A stretch of DNA of 64,000 nucleotides from Serratia microhaemolytica. GTDB taxonomy: Bacteria > Pseudomonadota > Gammaproteobacteria > Enterobacterales > Enterobacteriaceae. Under the pieces are notes generated by a model that did no database searches, was not told the origin of the DNA, and worked only from the letters and a program-made list of their open reading frames with translations. A program made the position numbers and the translations under genes. The stretch covers positions 24,375 to 88,374 of the forward strand of contig NZ_SBEF01000014.1 of assembly GCF_004011885.1 (NCBI RefSeq), written 5' to 3'. This document shows, one piece after another, positions 39,676 through 51,600 of this stretch (its first letter is position 1; each line of letters opens with the position of its first letter).

Positions 39676-41322
39676 TTATTTCACGCAGTTGCTACATTGA
39701 CCAGCCTGTATCTGCTGGAAGAAGTCGTTGCCCTTATCATCGACCAGAATGAAGGCAGGGAAGTCTTTCACCTCAATTTTCCAGATCGCCTCCATCCCCA
39801 GTTCCGGATACTCGACACACTCCAGGTGTTTGATGCTCTGCTGTGCCAGTACCGCAGCAGGCCCACCGATACTGCCCAGATAGAAACCGCCATGTTTATG
39901 GCAGGCATCAGTAACTTGTTGGCTACGATTGCCTTTTGCCAACATAATCATGCTGCCACCGTGTGCTTGCAGTAGATCAACGTAGGAGTCCATCCGTCCA
40001 GCGGTGGTCGGCCCAAGAGAACCCGACGCGTAACCTACCGGCGTTTTTGCCGGCCCAGCGTAGTAAATCGGGTGATCTTTGATGTACTGCGGCAGATCCT
40101 CACCACGATCCAGCCGCTCTTTCAGTTTGGCATGAGCGATGTCACGACCGACGATAATCGTACCGTTGAGGGAAAGTCGGGTAGCAACCGGATATTGTGA
40201 CAACTGCCGCAAAATCTCGGCCATCGGACGGTTGAGATCAACCTGGATTGCTTTACCTTCGCCTGCTTGACGTAAATGTGCCGGAATAAATCTGCCTGGG
40301 TTGTGCTCCAGCCTTTCCAGCCAGATACCTTCCCGGTTGATCTTGCCTTTGATATTACGGTCGGCAGAACAGGAGACCCCCATACCGACAGGGCAGGAAG
40401 CCCCGTGGCGTGGTAGCCGGATCACCCGAATATCGTGGGCGAAATATTTGCCACCAAACTGTGCGCCTAATCCCAACTCTTGTGCCGCTTGCAGTAACTC
40501 CTGCTCTAAAGCGAGATCACGGAAGGCTTGACCATGTTCATTACCTTGATGAGGTAACTGATCATAATATTTGGTCGATGCTAGCTTGACCGTTTTCAGT
40601 GTCGCCTCAGCCGAAGTCCCACCGATCACGAAAGCTACGTGATAAGGCGGACAGGCGGCAGTACCTAAAGTACGCATTTTATCCACCAAATAGGCTTTTA
40701 ATTTACCAGGGCTGAGTAGCGCTTTGGTCTCCTGATAGAGATAGGTTTTATTGGCAGAGCCACCACCTTTGGCAATAAACAGGAATTTGTACTCTTCACC
40801 ATCGACACTGTAGAGATCAATCTGCGCCGGCAGATTGGTGCCGGTGTTGACTTCTTGGTACATATCCAGCGCGGCATTTTGTGAATAGCGCAGGTTATCT
40901 TCGGTAAAAGTGTTGTAAACCCCATGTGATAGCGCCGCTTCATCGCCACCACCAGTCCAGACACGTTGCCCTTTTTTACCGACAATAATCGCAGTACCGG
41001 TATCCTGGCAGGTTGGCAGGATGCCTTTGGCTGCAATTTCAGAGTTGCGTAAAAATTGCAGTGCGACATATTTGTCATTCTCGCTCGCTTCGGGATCATC
41101 AAGAATGGCAGCGACCTGCTGCTGGTGTTCTGTACGTAGCATGAAGGAGGCATCATGAAATGCCTGTTGTGCTAACAGCGTGAGTGCAGCCGGTTCGATC
41201 TGCAACACATCCTGCCCGGCAAACTGACCGACAGAAACATGGTCACGACTCAGTAAGTAGTATTCGGTACTATCGTGCTGTAAAGGAAACGGATCTTGGT
41301 AATAGAACGGTTTATTTGGCAT
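39676..41322 (-). CDS. fumA: Class I (iron-sulfur) fumarate hydratase
   Basis: This enzyme interconverts fumarate and malate using an oxygen-sensitive [4Fe-4S] cluster. The start [20 protein letters not shown] at 41322, preceded by GAGAG, gives 548 residues, equal to E. coli FumA and FumB. The cluster cysteines fall in [18 protein letters not shown] and [14 protein letters not shown]. The C-terminal swivelling domain has [19 protein letters not shown]. FumA and FumB are about 90 percent identical in E. coli, so the symbol fumA is a convention; no dcuB-like neighbour (typical of fumB) is present. Confidence 0.93.
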   Translation of the reverse strand: MPNKPFYYQDPFPLQHDSTEYYLLSRDHVSVGQFAGQDVLQIEPAALTLLAQQAFHDASFMLRTEHQQQVAAILDDPEASENDKYVALQFLRNSEIAAKGILPTCQDTGTAIIVGKKGQRVWTGGGDEAALSHGVYNTFTEDNLRYSQNAALDMYQEVNTGTNLPAQIDLYSVDGEEYKFLFIAKGGGSANKTYLYQETKALLSPGKLKAYLVDKMRTLGTAACPPYHVAFVIGGTSAEATLKTVKLASTKYYDQLPHQGNEHGQAFRDLALEQELLQAAQELGLGAQFGGKYFAHDIRVIRLPRHGASCPVGMGVSCSADRNIKGKINREGIWLERLEHNPGRFIPAHLRQAGEGKAIQVDLNRPMAEILRQLSQYPVATRLSLNGTIIVGRDIAHAKLKERLDRGEDLPQYIKDHPIYYAGPAKTPVGYASGSLGPTTAGRMDSYVDLLQAHGGSMIMLAKGNRSQQVTDACHKHGGFYLGSIGGPAAVLAQQSIKHLECVEYPELGMEAIWKIEVKDFPAFILVDDKGNDFFQQIQAGQCSNCVK

Positions 41323-41717
41323 GGTTCTCTCACTTACTCTCAGTTGCATTCGATGTCACTCAATCGGCTTGAGCGTCACTGTCACAATCATCATCTCAGA
41401 TATCTGTCAGGATAAACCGGATGTAGTCAAAAAGTTATCAATATCGATGATATTACCTGGTTACTGGCGCCACCTTACCGATTTTTTGTTAATGCGTTGT
41501 TGCGCTAACTCTCATAATGGCAAATGTGCGAGGCTGGTCTTAGCGCCGCCAGCGGTGCCAGTTCAAATATTGAGAGCTTACCGCACTCGTCGTGTACAGA
41601 TATTGGATCAGAATTTTGGGTACTGTCTGGTGAAAAAGTGGCTGACTGTGGGGGTGCGGAACTTTGATGAACTGTTGCAGGTTGCCTACCTGGCTAACAT
41701 TCCTTTAAGCTACCGCC
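41323..41717. other. Divergent intergenic region between fumA and sprT
   Basis: The 395 bp must hold the fumA promoter (minus) and possibly a sprT promoter. A plus frame spans 41321-41779, but it overlaps sprT, has no ribosome site and resembles nothing I know, so I do not call it. Confidence 0.5.
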
Positions 41718-42218
41718 ATGAACAGAACCCATATCCCGATTGCATTACAACAAGCGGTGATGCGCTGCTTACGCAGTAAACTGCAATTAGCGCAGCACCA
41801 TTTCGCGCGCACCTTTGCCGAGCCGAAGATCTTGTATCAGCAGAGAGGCACACTGGCCGGTAGCGCCTGGCCGCAAGCCTGGGAAATCCGGCTTAATCCG
41901 GTGTTGCTACAGGAGAATCAGCAGCCATTTATTGACCAGGTAGTGCCACACGAATTGGCACATCTACTGGTGTTCGAGCAGTTTGGCCAAGTAGCGCCAC
42001 ATGGTCGTGAGTGGCGCTGGATGATGGAGCAAGTGCTGTCAGTCCCCGCACTGCGTACCCACCAGTTTGCACTCGCTTCAGTGCAAACAAAAACCTTCAG
42101 TTACCGTTGTGCTTGCCAGCAGCACCAGTTAACGCTGCGTCGGCATAACCGAGTCTTGCGACAGGAAAGTCACTATTACTGTCGCCATTGCGGTGAACGG
42201 CTAGTTTTTTCAGGTTAA
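41718..42218 (+). CDS. sprT: SprT-family zinc metalloprotease-like protein
   Basis: SprT is a small SprT/Spartan-like protein of poorly known role in bacteria. The 166-residue product has the zinc motif HELAH (His78, Glu79, His82) in [12 protein letters not shown] and a third ligand candidate in [12 protein letters not shown] four-cysteine zinc ribbon closes the protein (RCACQQHQL and [10 protein letters not shown]). It begins the E. coli-like series sprT-endA-rsmE-gshB-yqgE-yqgF. The ribosome site is weak. Confidence 0.92.
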   Translation: MNRTHIPIALQQAVMRCLRSKLQLAQHHFARTFAEPKILYQQRGTLAGSAWPQAWEIRLNPVLLQENQQPFIDQVVPHELAHLLVFEQFGQVAPHGREWRWMMEQVLSVPALRTHQFALASVQTKTFSYRCACQQHQLTLRRHNRVLRQESHYYCRHCGERLVFSG

Positions 42219-42331
42219 TTTTGAAAATTTGTTAACTCTTTATTTGTTAAAGAGAGAAAATTTCAATATTTGCTACTGCTGAAAAGTTCCGCTACCCTGT
42301 CTGCTTTTGTTATTTGCGGCAGATTTGGAAT

Positions 42332-43036
42332 ATGTATCACAAAATTTTATTTAGCGTGCTGGTCACAGTGGCGGCTTCTGGTCAGGTATTGGCTGCGAGC
42401 ATCAACAACTTTACCCAGGCGAAAGCCGTCTCCGCCAAGATTAACCAAGATGCCCCAGGCAGTTTCTACTGTGGCTGCAAGATTGAGTGGCAAGGTAAAA
42501 AAGGCGTGCCCAATCTGGAGAGTTGTGGCTACCAGCCACGCAAAAACAGCCAGCGTGCAGAGCGGATAGAGTGGGAACATGTGGTTCCAGCCTGGCAGTT
42601 TGGCCATCAGTTACAGTGCTGGCAACAGGGAGGGCGCAAGAATTGTGATAAAAACCCAACCTATCGTCAAATGGAGATCGACCTGCACAACTTACAACCG
42701 GCCATCGGTGAAGTGAATGGTGATCGTAATAACTTTATGTATAGCCAATGGAACGGTGGTGAAGGGCAGTATGGTCAGTGCCCAATGAAGGTTGATTTCA
42801 AAAATAAACTGGCAGAGCCACCAAGCCACACGCGTGGCACAATTGCCCGCACCTATTTTTACATGCGAGATCGTTATCAACTCAACCTTTCGCGTCAGCA
42901 GACGCAACTGTTTGAAGCTTGGAACCGCCAGTATCCAGTAACTGGCTGGGAGTGTCAGCGTGAACAGCGTATCGCTCAGGTACAAGGCAATCACAACCCT
43001 TATGTGCAACGTGCTTGCCAACAGAAAAAATCCTGA
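42332..43036 (+). CDS. endA: Periplasmic DNA-specific endonuclease I
   Basis: EndA cleaves double-stranded DNA in the periplasm. I choose the ATG at 42332 ([18 protein letters not shown]), giving 234 residues with a signal peptide cleaved after QVLA. The His-Me-finger motif is visible in [16 protein letters not shown] with [20 protein letters not shown]. Eight or so cysteines in the mature part suit disulfide-controlled activity. The AT-rich 113 bp upstream probably include its own promoter. Confidence 0.95.
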   Translation: MYHKILFSVLVTVAASGQVLAASINNFTQAKAVSAKINQDAPGSFYCGCKIEWQGKKGVPNLESCGYQPRKNSQRAERIEWEHVVPAWQFGHQLQCWQQGGRKNCDKNPTYRQMEIDLHNLQPAIGEVNGDRNNFMYSQWNGGEGQYGQCPMKVDFKNKLAEPPSHTRGTIARTYFYMRDRYQLNLSRQQTQLFEAWNRQYPVTGWECQREQRIAQVQGNHNPYVQRACQQKKS

Positions 43037-43269
43037 TTTGACAGTGTAGTGGTTGTGGCATTCGTGTTGCGTTTGCCACAACCGGTATCAGCGTTAGCGA
43101 TAATGACTCAGGTTGATATTGGTCATTAGATGCTGAACTGACCAGATACTGGCGCAGATGGCGGGGTTAGTGGTTAAAATCAGTAGCGATTTACCGGATC
43201 TCACTTGCAACTGATCGGGATCTCGTGCTCAATTGAGCAATCTGATCTAGCCAGGAGCCAGTCACAATC

Positions 43270-44001
43270 ATGCGTATCCCGCGCATTTATCATGCTAACC
43301 CATTGAGTAATAACACAGAGATTAACCTGAGTGACGATGCTGCCAACCATGTTGCGCGTGTATTGCGCATGAACGTTGGGCAAACCGTGCAACTGTTTGA
43401 TGGCAGCAACCAGGTTTTTAGCGCAGCGATTATCGGTGTGGAGAAAAAAGGTGTCCGTGTCGCGGTAGGTACGGCAGAGTGGCAAGACCGTGAGTCGCCT
43501 CTTCATCTGCATCTGGGACAAGTGATCTCGCGTGGAGAAAAAATGGAGTTTACCATTCAGAAGTCAGTTGAACTGGGTGTAAGCGTAATCACCCCGTTAT
43601 TTTCTGAACGTTGTGGTGTCGTGCTGAGTGGTGAACGGCTAGAGAAAAAGCAGCAGCAGTGGCAAAAAATTATCATTGCAGCCTGCGAACAGTGCGGACG
43701 CAACCGTATTCCGCAACTACGCCCTGCGATGTCATTACCTGATTGGTGTGCAGAGTTGGATGAGGGGTTAAAGCTCAACTTGCATCCGCGCGCCAGGCAG
43801 GGGATCAACAGTTTAGCATTAGATAACCGGCGGATCCGGCTGCTGATTGGGCCTGAAGGTGGACTATCAGCACAAGAGATCGCCATGACCACAGAACAGG
43901 GATTTACTGATATTCTATTAGGACCGCGTGTATTGCGCACAGAGACGACAGCACTGACTGCAATTACTGCTCTGCAGGTGCGTTGTGGTGATCTTGGTTA
44001 A
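43270..44001 (+). CDS. rsmE: 16S rRNA m3U1498 methyltransferase RsmE
   Basis: RsmE is a SPOUT (trefoil-knot) enzyme that methylates U1498 of 16S rRNA. The 243-residue product has an N-terminal PUA-like domain ([12 protein letters not shown]...[12 protein letters not shown]) and the knot region with [14 protein letters not shown] and [21 protein letters not shown] precedes the ATG. gshB starts 27 bp after its stop. Confidence 0.96.
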   Translation: MRIPRIYHANPLSNNTEINLSDDAANHVARVLRMNVGQTVQLFDGSNQVFSAAIIGVEKKGVRVAVGTAEWQDRESPLHLHLGQVISRGEKMEFTIQKSVELGVSVITPLFSERCGVVLSGERLEKKQQQWQKIIIAACEQCGRNRIPQLRPAMSLPDWCAELDEGLKLNLHPRARQGINSLALDNRRIRLLIGPEGGLSAQEIAMTTEQGFTDILLGPRVLRTETTALTAITALQVRCGDLG

Positions 44002-44028
44002 CCAACTGGTTTGAAAAGAGAGATAGCG

Positions 44029-44979
44029 ATGATCAAACTCGGCATAGTGATGGATCCCATCACATCCATCAACATCAAGAAAGACTCCAGCTTCGCCATG
44101 TTACTGGAGGCACAACGCCGTGGTTGGCAACTGCATTACATCGAAATGGGCGATCTTTATCTGCATGCAGGGGAGGCGCGCGCACGAACTCGGTCATTAC
44201 GGGTACAGCAGGATGCAGCACACTGGTTTGACTTCACTGCACAGCAAGATCTGGCACTGCATGATCTGGATGTGATCCTGATGCGTAAAGATCCGCCGTT
44301 TGATACTGAATATATCTATGCCACTTATATTCTTGAACGGGCTGAAGTCAAAGGGGCGCTGGTGGTGAATAAGCCGCAGAGCCTGCGTGACTGTAATGAA
44401 AAACTGTTCACCGCCTGGTTTGCCGACCTGACCCCAGAGACATTGGTCAGTCGTAGTGCTGAACGGCTGCGTGATTTTTATCAACAGCATGGCGATATTA
44501 TTCTCAAGCCGCTTGATGGGATGGGTGGCGCGTCAATTTTTCGTATCAAGCCCGGTGACGCCAACCTGTCGGTAATTATTGAGACGCTGACCGAACATGG
44601 TAGCCGTTACTGTATGGCGCAAACCTTTTTGCCAGCGATCAAACAGGGTGACAAGCGAATTCTGGTGGTGGATGGTGAACCAGTTCCTTACTGCCTGGCA
44701 CGCATTCCGGCACAGGGTGAAACACGCGGCAACCTGGCTGCCGGTGGACGTGGAGAAGCACGCCCACTGAGTGAAAGTGACTGGGAAATTGCCCGAGCGG
44801 TCGCACCAACACTCAAACAGAAGGGGCTGATCTTTGTTGGTCTGGATGTGATCGGTGATCGTCTGACTGAGATCAACGTAACCAGTCCAACCTGTATTCG
44901 CGAAATAGAAGCTGCTTTCCCGGTCTCGATTAGTGGCATGCTGATGGATGCCATTGAAAAACGGTTAGCAGATAAGTAA
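44029..44979 (+). CDS. gshB: Glutathione synthetase
   Basis: GshB joins gamma-glutamylcysteine and glycine using ATP. The ATG at 44029 (MIKLGIVMDPITSINIKKDS) with AGAGAG upstream gives 316 residues, as in E. coli; an upstream in-frame start at 44011 is less likely. The ATP-grasp fold is visible in ILKPLDGMGGASIFRI, GDKRILVVDGEPVPY, the Gly-rich loop NLAAGGRGEARPL and the metal-site end FVGLDVIGDRLTEINVTSPT. Confidence 0.97.
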   Translation: MIKLGIVMDPITSINIKKDSSFAMLLEAQRRGWQLHYIEMGDLYLHAGEARARTRSLRVQQDAAHWFDFTAQQDLALHDLDVILMRKDPPFDTEYIYATYILERAEVKGALVVNKPQSLRDCNEKLFTAWFADLTPETLVSRSAERLRDFYQQHGDIILKPLDGMGGASIFRIKPGDANLSVIIETLTEHGSRYCMAQTFLPAIKQGDKRILVVDGEPVPYCLARIPAQGETRGNLAAGGRGEARPLSESDWEIARAVAPTLKQKGLIFVGLDVIGDRLTEINVTSPTCIREIEAAFPVSISGMLMDAIEKRLADK

Positions 44980-45043
44980 CCGGCATGACGACACAGAGGC
45001 AGTTATCTGCCGTGATCACTGAATTTATCGTTGACGTGAGATT

Positions 45044-45607
45044 ATGAATTTAAAACACCACTTTCTGATTGCTATGCCAACCATGGACGATCCACGTTTT
45101 GAACGTGCGGTGATCTATCTGTTTCAACATGATGATTTAGGCGCAATGGGAGTGGTGATCAATAAGCCACTGGAGGAGCTAACGCTGGAAAAGATGCTGG
45201 AAGATCTGAAAATCTCATCGGTATCTGGCGACAGCGTAATCAGTTTGCGGCAACCGGTGCTTGATGGTGGGCCATTAGCCAAAGATCGCGGTTTTGTGCT
45301 GCACACGCCTTATCATCGTTTTGAAGCTACAGTACAGATCACGCCAGAAGTGATGATGACCAGCTCAAAAGATATACTGGAAAGCCTAGGCTCGGAGAGT
45401 GAACCAGAAAGCATCCTGGTATTATTGGGCTATGCCCGTTGGGAGGCAGGGCAACTTGAACAGGAACTGCTGAATAATGTCTGGCTGACTTGTGAAGCAG
45501 ATACCGAAGTGTTATTTCACACCGATTTTTCTGATCGCTGGTTTGAAGCCGCCTGCCTGTTAGGGGTCGATATTCGTCATATCGCTCACCATGTGGGGCA
45601 TGCTTAA
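45044..45607 (+). CDS. yqgE: UPF0301 (AlgH-type) protein YqgE
   Basis: YqgE has no firm biochemical role. The 187-residue product matches the family with [13 protein letters not shown] start ([20 protein letters not shown]), [16 protein letters not shown] and [18 protein letters not shown]. It overlaps yqgF by one base (TAATG), the standard arrangement. Confidence 0.94.
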   Translation: MNLKHHFLIAMPTMDDPRFERAVIYLFQHDDLGAMGVVINKPLEELTLEKMLEDLKISSVSGDSVISLRQPVLDGGPLAKDRGFVLHTPYHRFEATVQITPEVMMTSSKDILESLGSESEPESILVLLGYARWEAGQLEQELLNNVWLTCEADTEVLFHTDFSDRWFEAACLLGVDIRHIAHHVGHA

Positions 45608-46029
45608 TGCGTTCACGTACTGTTATCGCATTTGACTTTGGCACCAAGAGTATTGGTATTGCCATTGGTCAGGAGATCACTGCCACCGCTCGCGCGCTGG
45701 CGGCCTGCAAAGCACAGCATGGTCAGCCACAATGGCAACGGATTGAATCGTTACTCAAAGAGTGGCAACCGCAATTGCTGATTGTCGGTTTACCGCTCAA
45801 TATGGATGGTAGTGAACAGCCATTGACCGAACAGGCACGTAAATTTGCCCGCCAACTGCATGGACGCTTTGGGTTGCAGGTGATCTTGCATGATGAGCGC
45901 CTAAGCACCGTCGAAGCGCGCTCACATCTATTTGCGCATGGTGGTTTTCGTGCACTCGACAAAGGGCGTGTGGATTCAGCCGCCGCAGTGGTGATCTTGG
46001 AAAGCTGGTTTGAGCAGCAACTGGGCTAG
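45607..46029 (+). CDS. yqgF: RuvX/YqgF Holliday-junction resolvase-like nuclease
   Basis: YqgF (RuvX) is an RNase H-fold nuclease linked to processing of the pre-16S rRNA 5' end. The 140-residue product shows the first catalytic Asp in [15 protein letters not shown], the strand [16 protein letters not shown], the Glu-containing [15 protein letters not shown] and the final Asp in [12 protein letters not shown]. It is the end of the sprT-to-yqgF block; the next gene is not the usual neighbour. Confidence 0.94.
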   Translation: MRSRTVIAFDFGTKSIGIAIGQEITATARALAACKAQHGQPQWQRIESLLKEWQPQLLIVGLPLNMDGSEQPLTEQARKFARQLHGRFGLQVILHDERLSTVEARSHLFAHGGFRALDKGRVDSAAAVVILESWFEQQLG

Positions 46030-46204
46030 AGGCTCCTCAGAATTGCCAGATAAGGTTAAATCAGATCAACACCTTTTCGAACAGGGCATTGCCAGTGTTG
46101 TATTGTCAATCCCACTTGCATTAGTGAGCAATCAGTAAAGTAACTGGTTTAAATTCTACCCATATCAGGTAATCTGCGCGCACAGTGCGTTGATGGAGAA
46201 GATA

Positions 46205-47281
46205 ATGAACGATTCATTCAGTGGCAAGAACGGTAAAGTGAAGGTGATGTACGTCCGCAGTGACGACGATAACCGTTCTACTAACGGTAAAAAAAACGAG
46301 CGAAAAGGTGGTCGCAACGAGCGTTCTGGTGCTGGTGGCCAGTCGCGTGGGAATAGTGGCCCGTCACGCACTGGGTATGCGCAGCGCGGAGAAGGTTCGC
46401 GTCGAGACCACGGAGAGAACAGACGGCAGCAGGATAATTTTTCAACCTCACCGTGGAAAACGGTATCCCACCATTTTCGCGATGAGCAGGAGGCTGATCA
46501 TGGTGGAATCAGTGGTAAAAGCGCCATTGATCCGGAACAACTGCGGCGGCAACGGGCAGAAGAGACGCGTGTCTACGGTGAAAATGCCTGCCAGGCACTG
46601 TTTGCCAGCCGTCCAGAAGCGATTGTGCGTGCCTGGTTCCTACAATCAGTCACGCCACGTTTTCGTGAAGCGCTGCGCTGGATGGCAGCCAATCGCAAAG
46701 CTTATCATGTGGTTGATGAACAGGAGCTGGCGAAAGCATCGGGTACAGAGCATCATGGTGGTGTCTGTTTCCTGATCAAAAAACGGCAGGGTTTGGATGT
46801 GGCAACCTACCTCAAGCATGCACCTGAGAAAGATTGCATCTTGGCATTAGGTGGCATTGGGAATCCACACAACTTAGGGGCAATTGTCCGTTCCTGTGCT
46901 CATTTTGGCGTTCAGGGCGTGCTACTGCCTGATCCTGCACAACTGGAATCTGGCGCAGCAGTGCGTACTGCTGAGGGGGGAGCTGAGCATATTAAAGCGA
47001 TCAATGCTGATGATTTCCTTTCAGTAATAAACTCATTGCGTGAAGCAGGCTATACCATTATCAGCACCTCGCACCGCCATGGTGTAGCACTGACGCAATG
47101 CAAACTGCCAGCTAAAATGGTACTGCTATTAGGGCAAGAGCAGGAGAGCCAGAACGACAGCGCTTGGCAACAGGGAGATCAGCAGGTTTTTATCGCGGGT
47201 AGTGGCAAAGTGGAGAGTCTCAATCCCTCTGTAGCGGCAGGTATCTTCCTGGCTGACTGGTGGCGGCAGCACTTGGCCTAA
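46205..47281 (+). CDS. yfiF: TrmH/SpoU-family tRNA/rRNA methyltransferase YfiF
   Basis: YfiF is a SPOUT methyltransferase of unknown RNA target. The 358-residue product starts [20 protein letters not shown] at 46205 with GGAGAAG upstream. The first 100 residues are low-complexity and basic ([18 protein letters not shown]), typical of RNA contact. Then come the L30e-like substrate domain ([20 protein letters not shown]) and the knot domain with [23 protein letters not shown] and [18 protein letters not shown]. The last loop has Pro where E. coli has Ile or Val. In E. coli yfiF lies far from yqgF. Confidence 0.93.
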   Translation: MNDSFSGKNGKVKVMYVRSDDDNRSTNGKKNERKGGRNERSGAGGQSRGNSGPSRTGYAQRGEGSRRDHGENRRQQDNFSTSPWKTVSHHFRDEQEADHGGISGKSAIDPEQLRRQRAEETRVYGENACQALFASRPEAIVRAWFLQSVTPRFREALRWMAANRKAYHVVDEQELAKASGTEHHGGVCFLIKKRQGLDVATYLKHAPEKDCILALGGIGNPHNLGAIVRSCAHFGVQGVLLPDPAQLESGAAVRTAEGGAEHIKAINADDFLSVINSLREAGYTIISTSHRHGVALTQCKLPAKMVLLLGQEQESQNDSAWQQGDQQVFIAGSGKVESLNPSVAAGIFLADWWRQHLA

Positions 47282-47347
47282 GATAATTTCAGATGAAAAC
47301 CTGAGCGTGATTAAGCGCCAACTGATCTGTTGTGGAGATAAAAAACG

Positions 47348-47983
47348 TTGAGTGATAAGAGCTATAACTACCAGGTGACCCATTTTGTCACTAGCGCACC
47401 TGATATCCGCCATCTTCCGGCTGATGAAGGTATTGAAGTGGCATTCGTTGGTCGTTCAAATGCCGGTAAATCAAGCGCACTGAATACGCTGACCAACCAG
47501 AAGAATCTGGCACGGATCAGTAAGACACCGGGTCGAACACAGTTGATCAATCTGTTTGAAGTTGAAGCCGGCATCCGTTTGGTCGATTTGCCTGGCTATG
47601 GATATGCTCAGGTACCTGAAGAGATGAAACGCAAATGGCAGCAGGCACTGGCTGAATATTTGCAGATGCGAGATTCGCTGAAAGGGCTAGTGGTATTGAT
47701 GGACATCCGCCACCCGCTCAGAGAGTTGGATCAGCAGATGATCCAGTGGGCGGTTGACGTTGAAATCCCAGTATTGGTGCTGTTGACCAAAGCGGATAAG
47801 TTAGCGAGTGGGGCCCGTAAAGCGCAATGTGACATGGTGCGTGAAGCGGTATTGGCCTTTATGGGCGATATTCAGGTAGAAGTGTTCTCATCGCTGAAAA
47901 AGATTGGCCTTGATAAACTGCGTCAGAAACTGGATAGCTGGTTTAACCCGCTCACTCCACAACCTTCCGATACCTCCTCCTGA
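47348..47983 (+). CDS. engB: Ribosome biogenesis GTPase EngB (YihA/YsxC)
   Basis: EngB is an essential GTPase needed for 50S assembly. The TTG at 47348 ([14 protein letters not shown]) with GGAGA upstream gives 211 residues. G motifs are visible: G1 GRSNAGKS at 35-42, G2 around TPGRTQ, G3 DLPGYG, and G4 LTKADKL. In E. coli it lies beside polA and the Spot 42 RNA; neither is found here. Confidence 0.95.
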   Translation: MSDKSYNYQVTHFVTSAPDIRHLPADEGIEVAFVGRSNAGKSSALNTLTNQKNLARISKTPGRTQLINLFEVEAGIRLVDLPGYGYAQVPEEMKRKWQQALAEYLQMRDSLKGLVVLMDIRHPLRELDQQMIQWAVDVEIPVLVLLTKADKLASGARKAQCDMVREAVLAFMGDIQVEVFSSLKKIGLDKLRQKLDSWFNPLTPQPSDTSS

Positions 47984-48612
47984 CAGCAAAATATGCTGAT
48001 TAACCGGTGTGGCACCGCCTGCACCGGTCGCTTCCGACATTGCTCGATACTGACCGCAGGTCAGCGTTGCCGTTGTTACTTTGTTCGACACGGTATCGCG
48101 AGCCGGTAGTACAGCGCGGCAGTACCACCGATCATTGCTACTCACAGCCCTGTATCAGACAGCGATACCACTACAAATACATTATAAAAATTTATTAATA
48201 TTGAAATTAAAGACCAACAGCGATAATGAGTAAATTAGAGGTTTAGTGACTGGAATGGGTAACAACAGTAAACAGCAACTCAGATTACCTTGACTCACCA
48301 TTAGCATTGTTTATCGGTTAAGTGAGCCGTCGCAGTGAAATGAATTCAGAAAATTCCCTTTTGTTTCTGCTTGTTAACAATGGTAAGAAGTCGGTTTAAT
48401 TTAACCTGCTGTTAGCATAATCGCTCTCATCTGTAGACATTGTTGCCGCATCTGATCATCTCGCTAGCCCTTGCAGCAGTAGCATTCTCGTCCAATAGAA
48501 CCATCACTCGGTATATCCGTTAAGCTTGTAACTGTTTGCCTGGTTGAATTATTTACTATTTCTTATGTGTTTCGTATACTCGCGATGACTCATTAAAATA
48601 GGAAAAGGAAAA
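47984..48612 (+). other. Intergenic region upstream of the first inverse autotransporter
   Basis: The 629 bp carry no recognisable gene. The left part is GC-rich with a hairpin ACCGGTG...CACCGGT near 48002-48027, and the right part is AT-rich. AGGAAAAGGAA before the next ATG is a good ribosome site. I could not fix promoter boxes. Confidence 0.5.
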
Positions 48613-51600
48613 ATGCGTGAAAAATTTAAACTATTACCAGGCCAGTCGGAAAACTCACTCAATGAACAGTGTCTGGCAATTCGGCGACTGTCGCGTGGGG
48701 TAAAAATTGTCGCTTGGGGGAATATTCTGCTGCAGTTACTGCTACCGATCACGCTCTCCGCTGGCCCTGCATTGGCGGCCAGCGCGTCATCAAATGCCAA
48801 GAGTTCATTGCTGACACAACGCTACACCTTGGCCGCCGGTGAAGATGTGGCAATGGTAGCAGAAAAATATGGTATCTCTTTGGATGAGTTGAAGAAACTG
48901 AATCAGTTTCGCACCTTTCCAAAAGCGTTTTCTGTATTATCAGCGGGGGATGAACTGGAGGTTCCGGCACAAGCTTCACCATTTAGTGTTGATCTTGCTC
49001 CCAGCGGCGATCATGCCGCAACGGTAGCAGCGGCCGCTACCAGTGCGGCAACAGTGCTGACCAGTGAGGATCCGGTAAAATCCACCGCACAGTTGGCACG
49101 CTCAACACTCAACAGTGAATTGAACCAGTCGGCACAACAGTGGTTGAGCCAGTTTGGCAGTGCGCGGGTTGGGTTAAACATCAATGACGATTTCAAATTA
49201 GATGGCAGTGAGTTGGATGTGCTGTTTGCTCTCTATGACACACCCAATAACTTGTTATTTACTCAGTTAGGCGGACGCAATAAAGAGAGCCGTAACACAC
49301 TAAATGCAGGGGTAGGCTGGCGCAGTTTTCAAGACACCTGGATGTTTGGTGTTAACACTTTTTTTGATAATGACCTGACCGGTAAAAACCGCCGGATAGG
49401 TATTGGTGCTGAAATCGGCGCCGACTATCTAAAACTTGCCGCTAACGGTTACTTCTCCTTGACCGACTGGCACCAGTCACACGATTTCGCTGATTACAAT
49501 GAACGGCCGGCCAACGGTTACGATCTGCGTCTGGATGCCTATCTGCCCGTTTACCCACAACTGGGCGGCAAACTGAGTTATGAACGTTACCGTGGTGATG
49601 AAGTGGCACTGTTTGGCAGTAATAACCGCCAGAAAGATCCGTATGCCGTGACTGCGGGTCTCAACTATACGCCGTTTCCGTTATTAACGCTGGGGGCAGA
49701 ACATCGCGCGGGTAAAGGGGGCGAATCTGACAGTCGGCTCAACCTGCAGTTAAATTATCGTTTGGGTGGCACCTGGAAATCGCACATCGATCCGGCAGCC
49801 GTGGCCAGCACTCGAACCTTAGCCGGTGGGCGTTATGATTTGGTGTCGCGCAATTACAACATTGTGCTGGATTATCAAAAGCAGCAGTTAGTGCAACTGA
49901 GATTGCCAGAGCAAGTGAGTCAGGAAGAGGGGATTAGCCTGACGCTTACAGCGGAGGTGATCAGTAAGTATGCGTTTGATCGTATCGAGTGGGATGGCGA
50001 GGAAATCATCGCTGCAGGGGGGAAGTTGACGCCGGTGTCTGATCACAGCGTAGTGATCATCATGCCATCGTATCAAGCGGACGCAGCACGTAATCTCTAT
50101 CACATCTATGCGGTTGCTCATGATCAGCGTGGTAACGTCTCTGCTCGCAGCCGTGTACAGGTGAACGTGATCGCCAATCAGCATACGATAGCGCCAGAAA
50201 ATATTGAAATAAAACGAAATAATGCGGTTGCTGATGGTGAGCAAACCAATGAAATCGTGTTTCGTGCTGTAGACAACAACAATATCCCCTTGCAGGGCAG
50301 GGAGCTTACGTTTAGTGCTGATAATGGAGCGCAGGTGCTAACCCGTATCGCAGTGACCGATGAAAATGGTCTAGCGAGTGTTCAAGTGACCAATACGCGT
50401 TCGGGTACAACGCATGTCAGCGTCACCATGAAAATGAGTGGCAACACCCAGCAGGTGCCGGTGAATTTTATCGTGGGTAAACCGGCGATGACACATTCCA
50501 GTATCGCTATTGATGGTGCTAGCTATGTTGCCAGCAGTGCAGTAATCGTTGATGTCACGCTCCAGGACAAAATGGGGAATAAGGTCGAAGATCAGGCTGA
50601 TCAGTTATCAAATTGGGTGGTGGTTCCCAATACTGAACTGTCAACTGCCTGGAAACATCTGGGTGCAGGGCGATATCAGGCAGAGTATATCAGTGTCATC
50701 ACTGGCAGTGGCTTAACTGCAACGCTGAAGTATCAGCAGTGGAGTAGTGAACTCTCATCGGGCGCTTATGAAATCACCGCCAATGCTGCTGATTATGCTA
50801 ACTCATCATTGCGCATCACCAATAGTGATCTTGATCTGAGAGCGGGAGATGAAGTGATAGTGCAGGTCACGCTACGGGATGCAAACGGCAATGGCATTCC
50901 TGGTTATCATTCAGTGCTGGAGTCTTCGGTTGACATTGTGGCCCCGGTGAACCCGACAGCGTGGAGATATTTGAATGATGGCATCTATGAACTTTCATAC
51001 ACAGTAGGCAAGGCTACCATAAATGCGGTAACACATTCGGTGTCGCTCTATTTGCAGCACTGGGAGGAGGAGCAGATCCATCGTTCGGATGCCTATACTA
51101 TTAAACCTGGGCCAGCCAGTGCTCAATATTCATCGCTAGAACACACGAAATCTGTCTATGACTTTGGCGAGTATTTATATGTCAGCGTGATGCTCATGGA
51201 TGCTTACCAAAATCCGGTTCTTGGTCAACAGGCTAATGTGACTGTGACTATGCCTGGAACAGAGTTACGAGAAACATTTTCCCCAGACCCAAGCAGAGGT
51301 GACGGTTGGTATAAGGCAAAATATGTCGCATTATTAGCTGGTTATGATTACATTCCTACATTAAATTTCACTGATGCAGGTTCAGGTGTGCAATGGAATA
51401 AGCATTCTGAACTTAGATACCAGGTGCATGGAAGAGAATATACGATACTGCGTTTACGTATTGATGACTCACTCAGTTACCTGGTGAATGACGGAATGAC
51501 ACCAGATCAAAAATTCCCACAGTCTCTTTTCCCAGGGGCGAGGTTTAGCGTGGGATTAGCTATCGAGAGTGAATCTCTGCAATACGAATGGTCAGTGGAG

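Noticed and set aside
41321..41779. Plus-strand frame of 152 codons between fumA and sprT
   Set aside because: It overlaps the sprT start in another phase, has no ribosome site and an atypical composition, and resembles no family I know.
47984..48250. Spot 42 (spf) RNA expected beside engB
   Set aside because: The conserved 5' segment GTAGGGTACAGAGG and the terminal stem are not present in this stretch, and polA is also absent.
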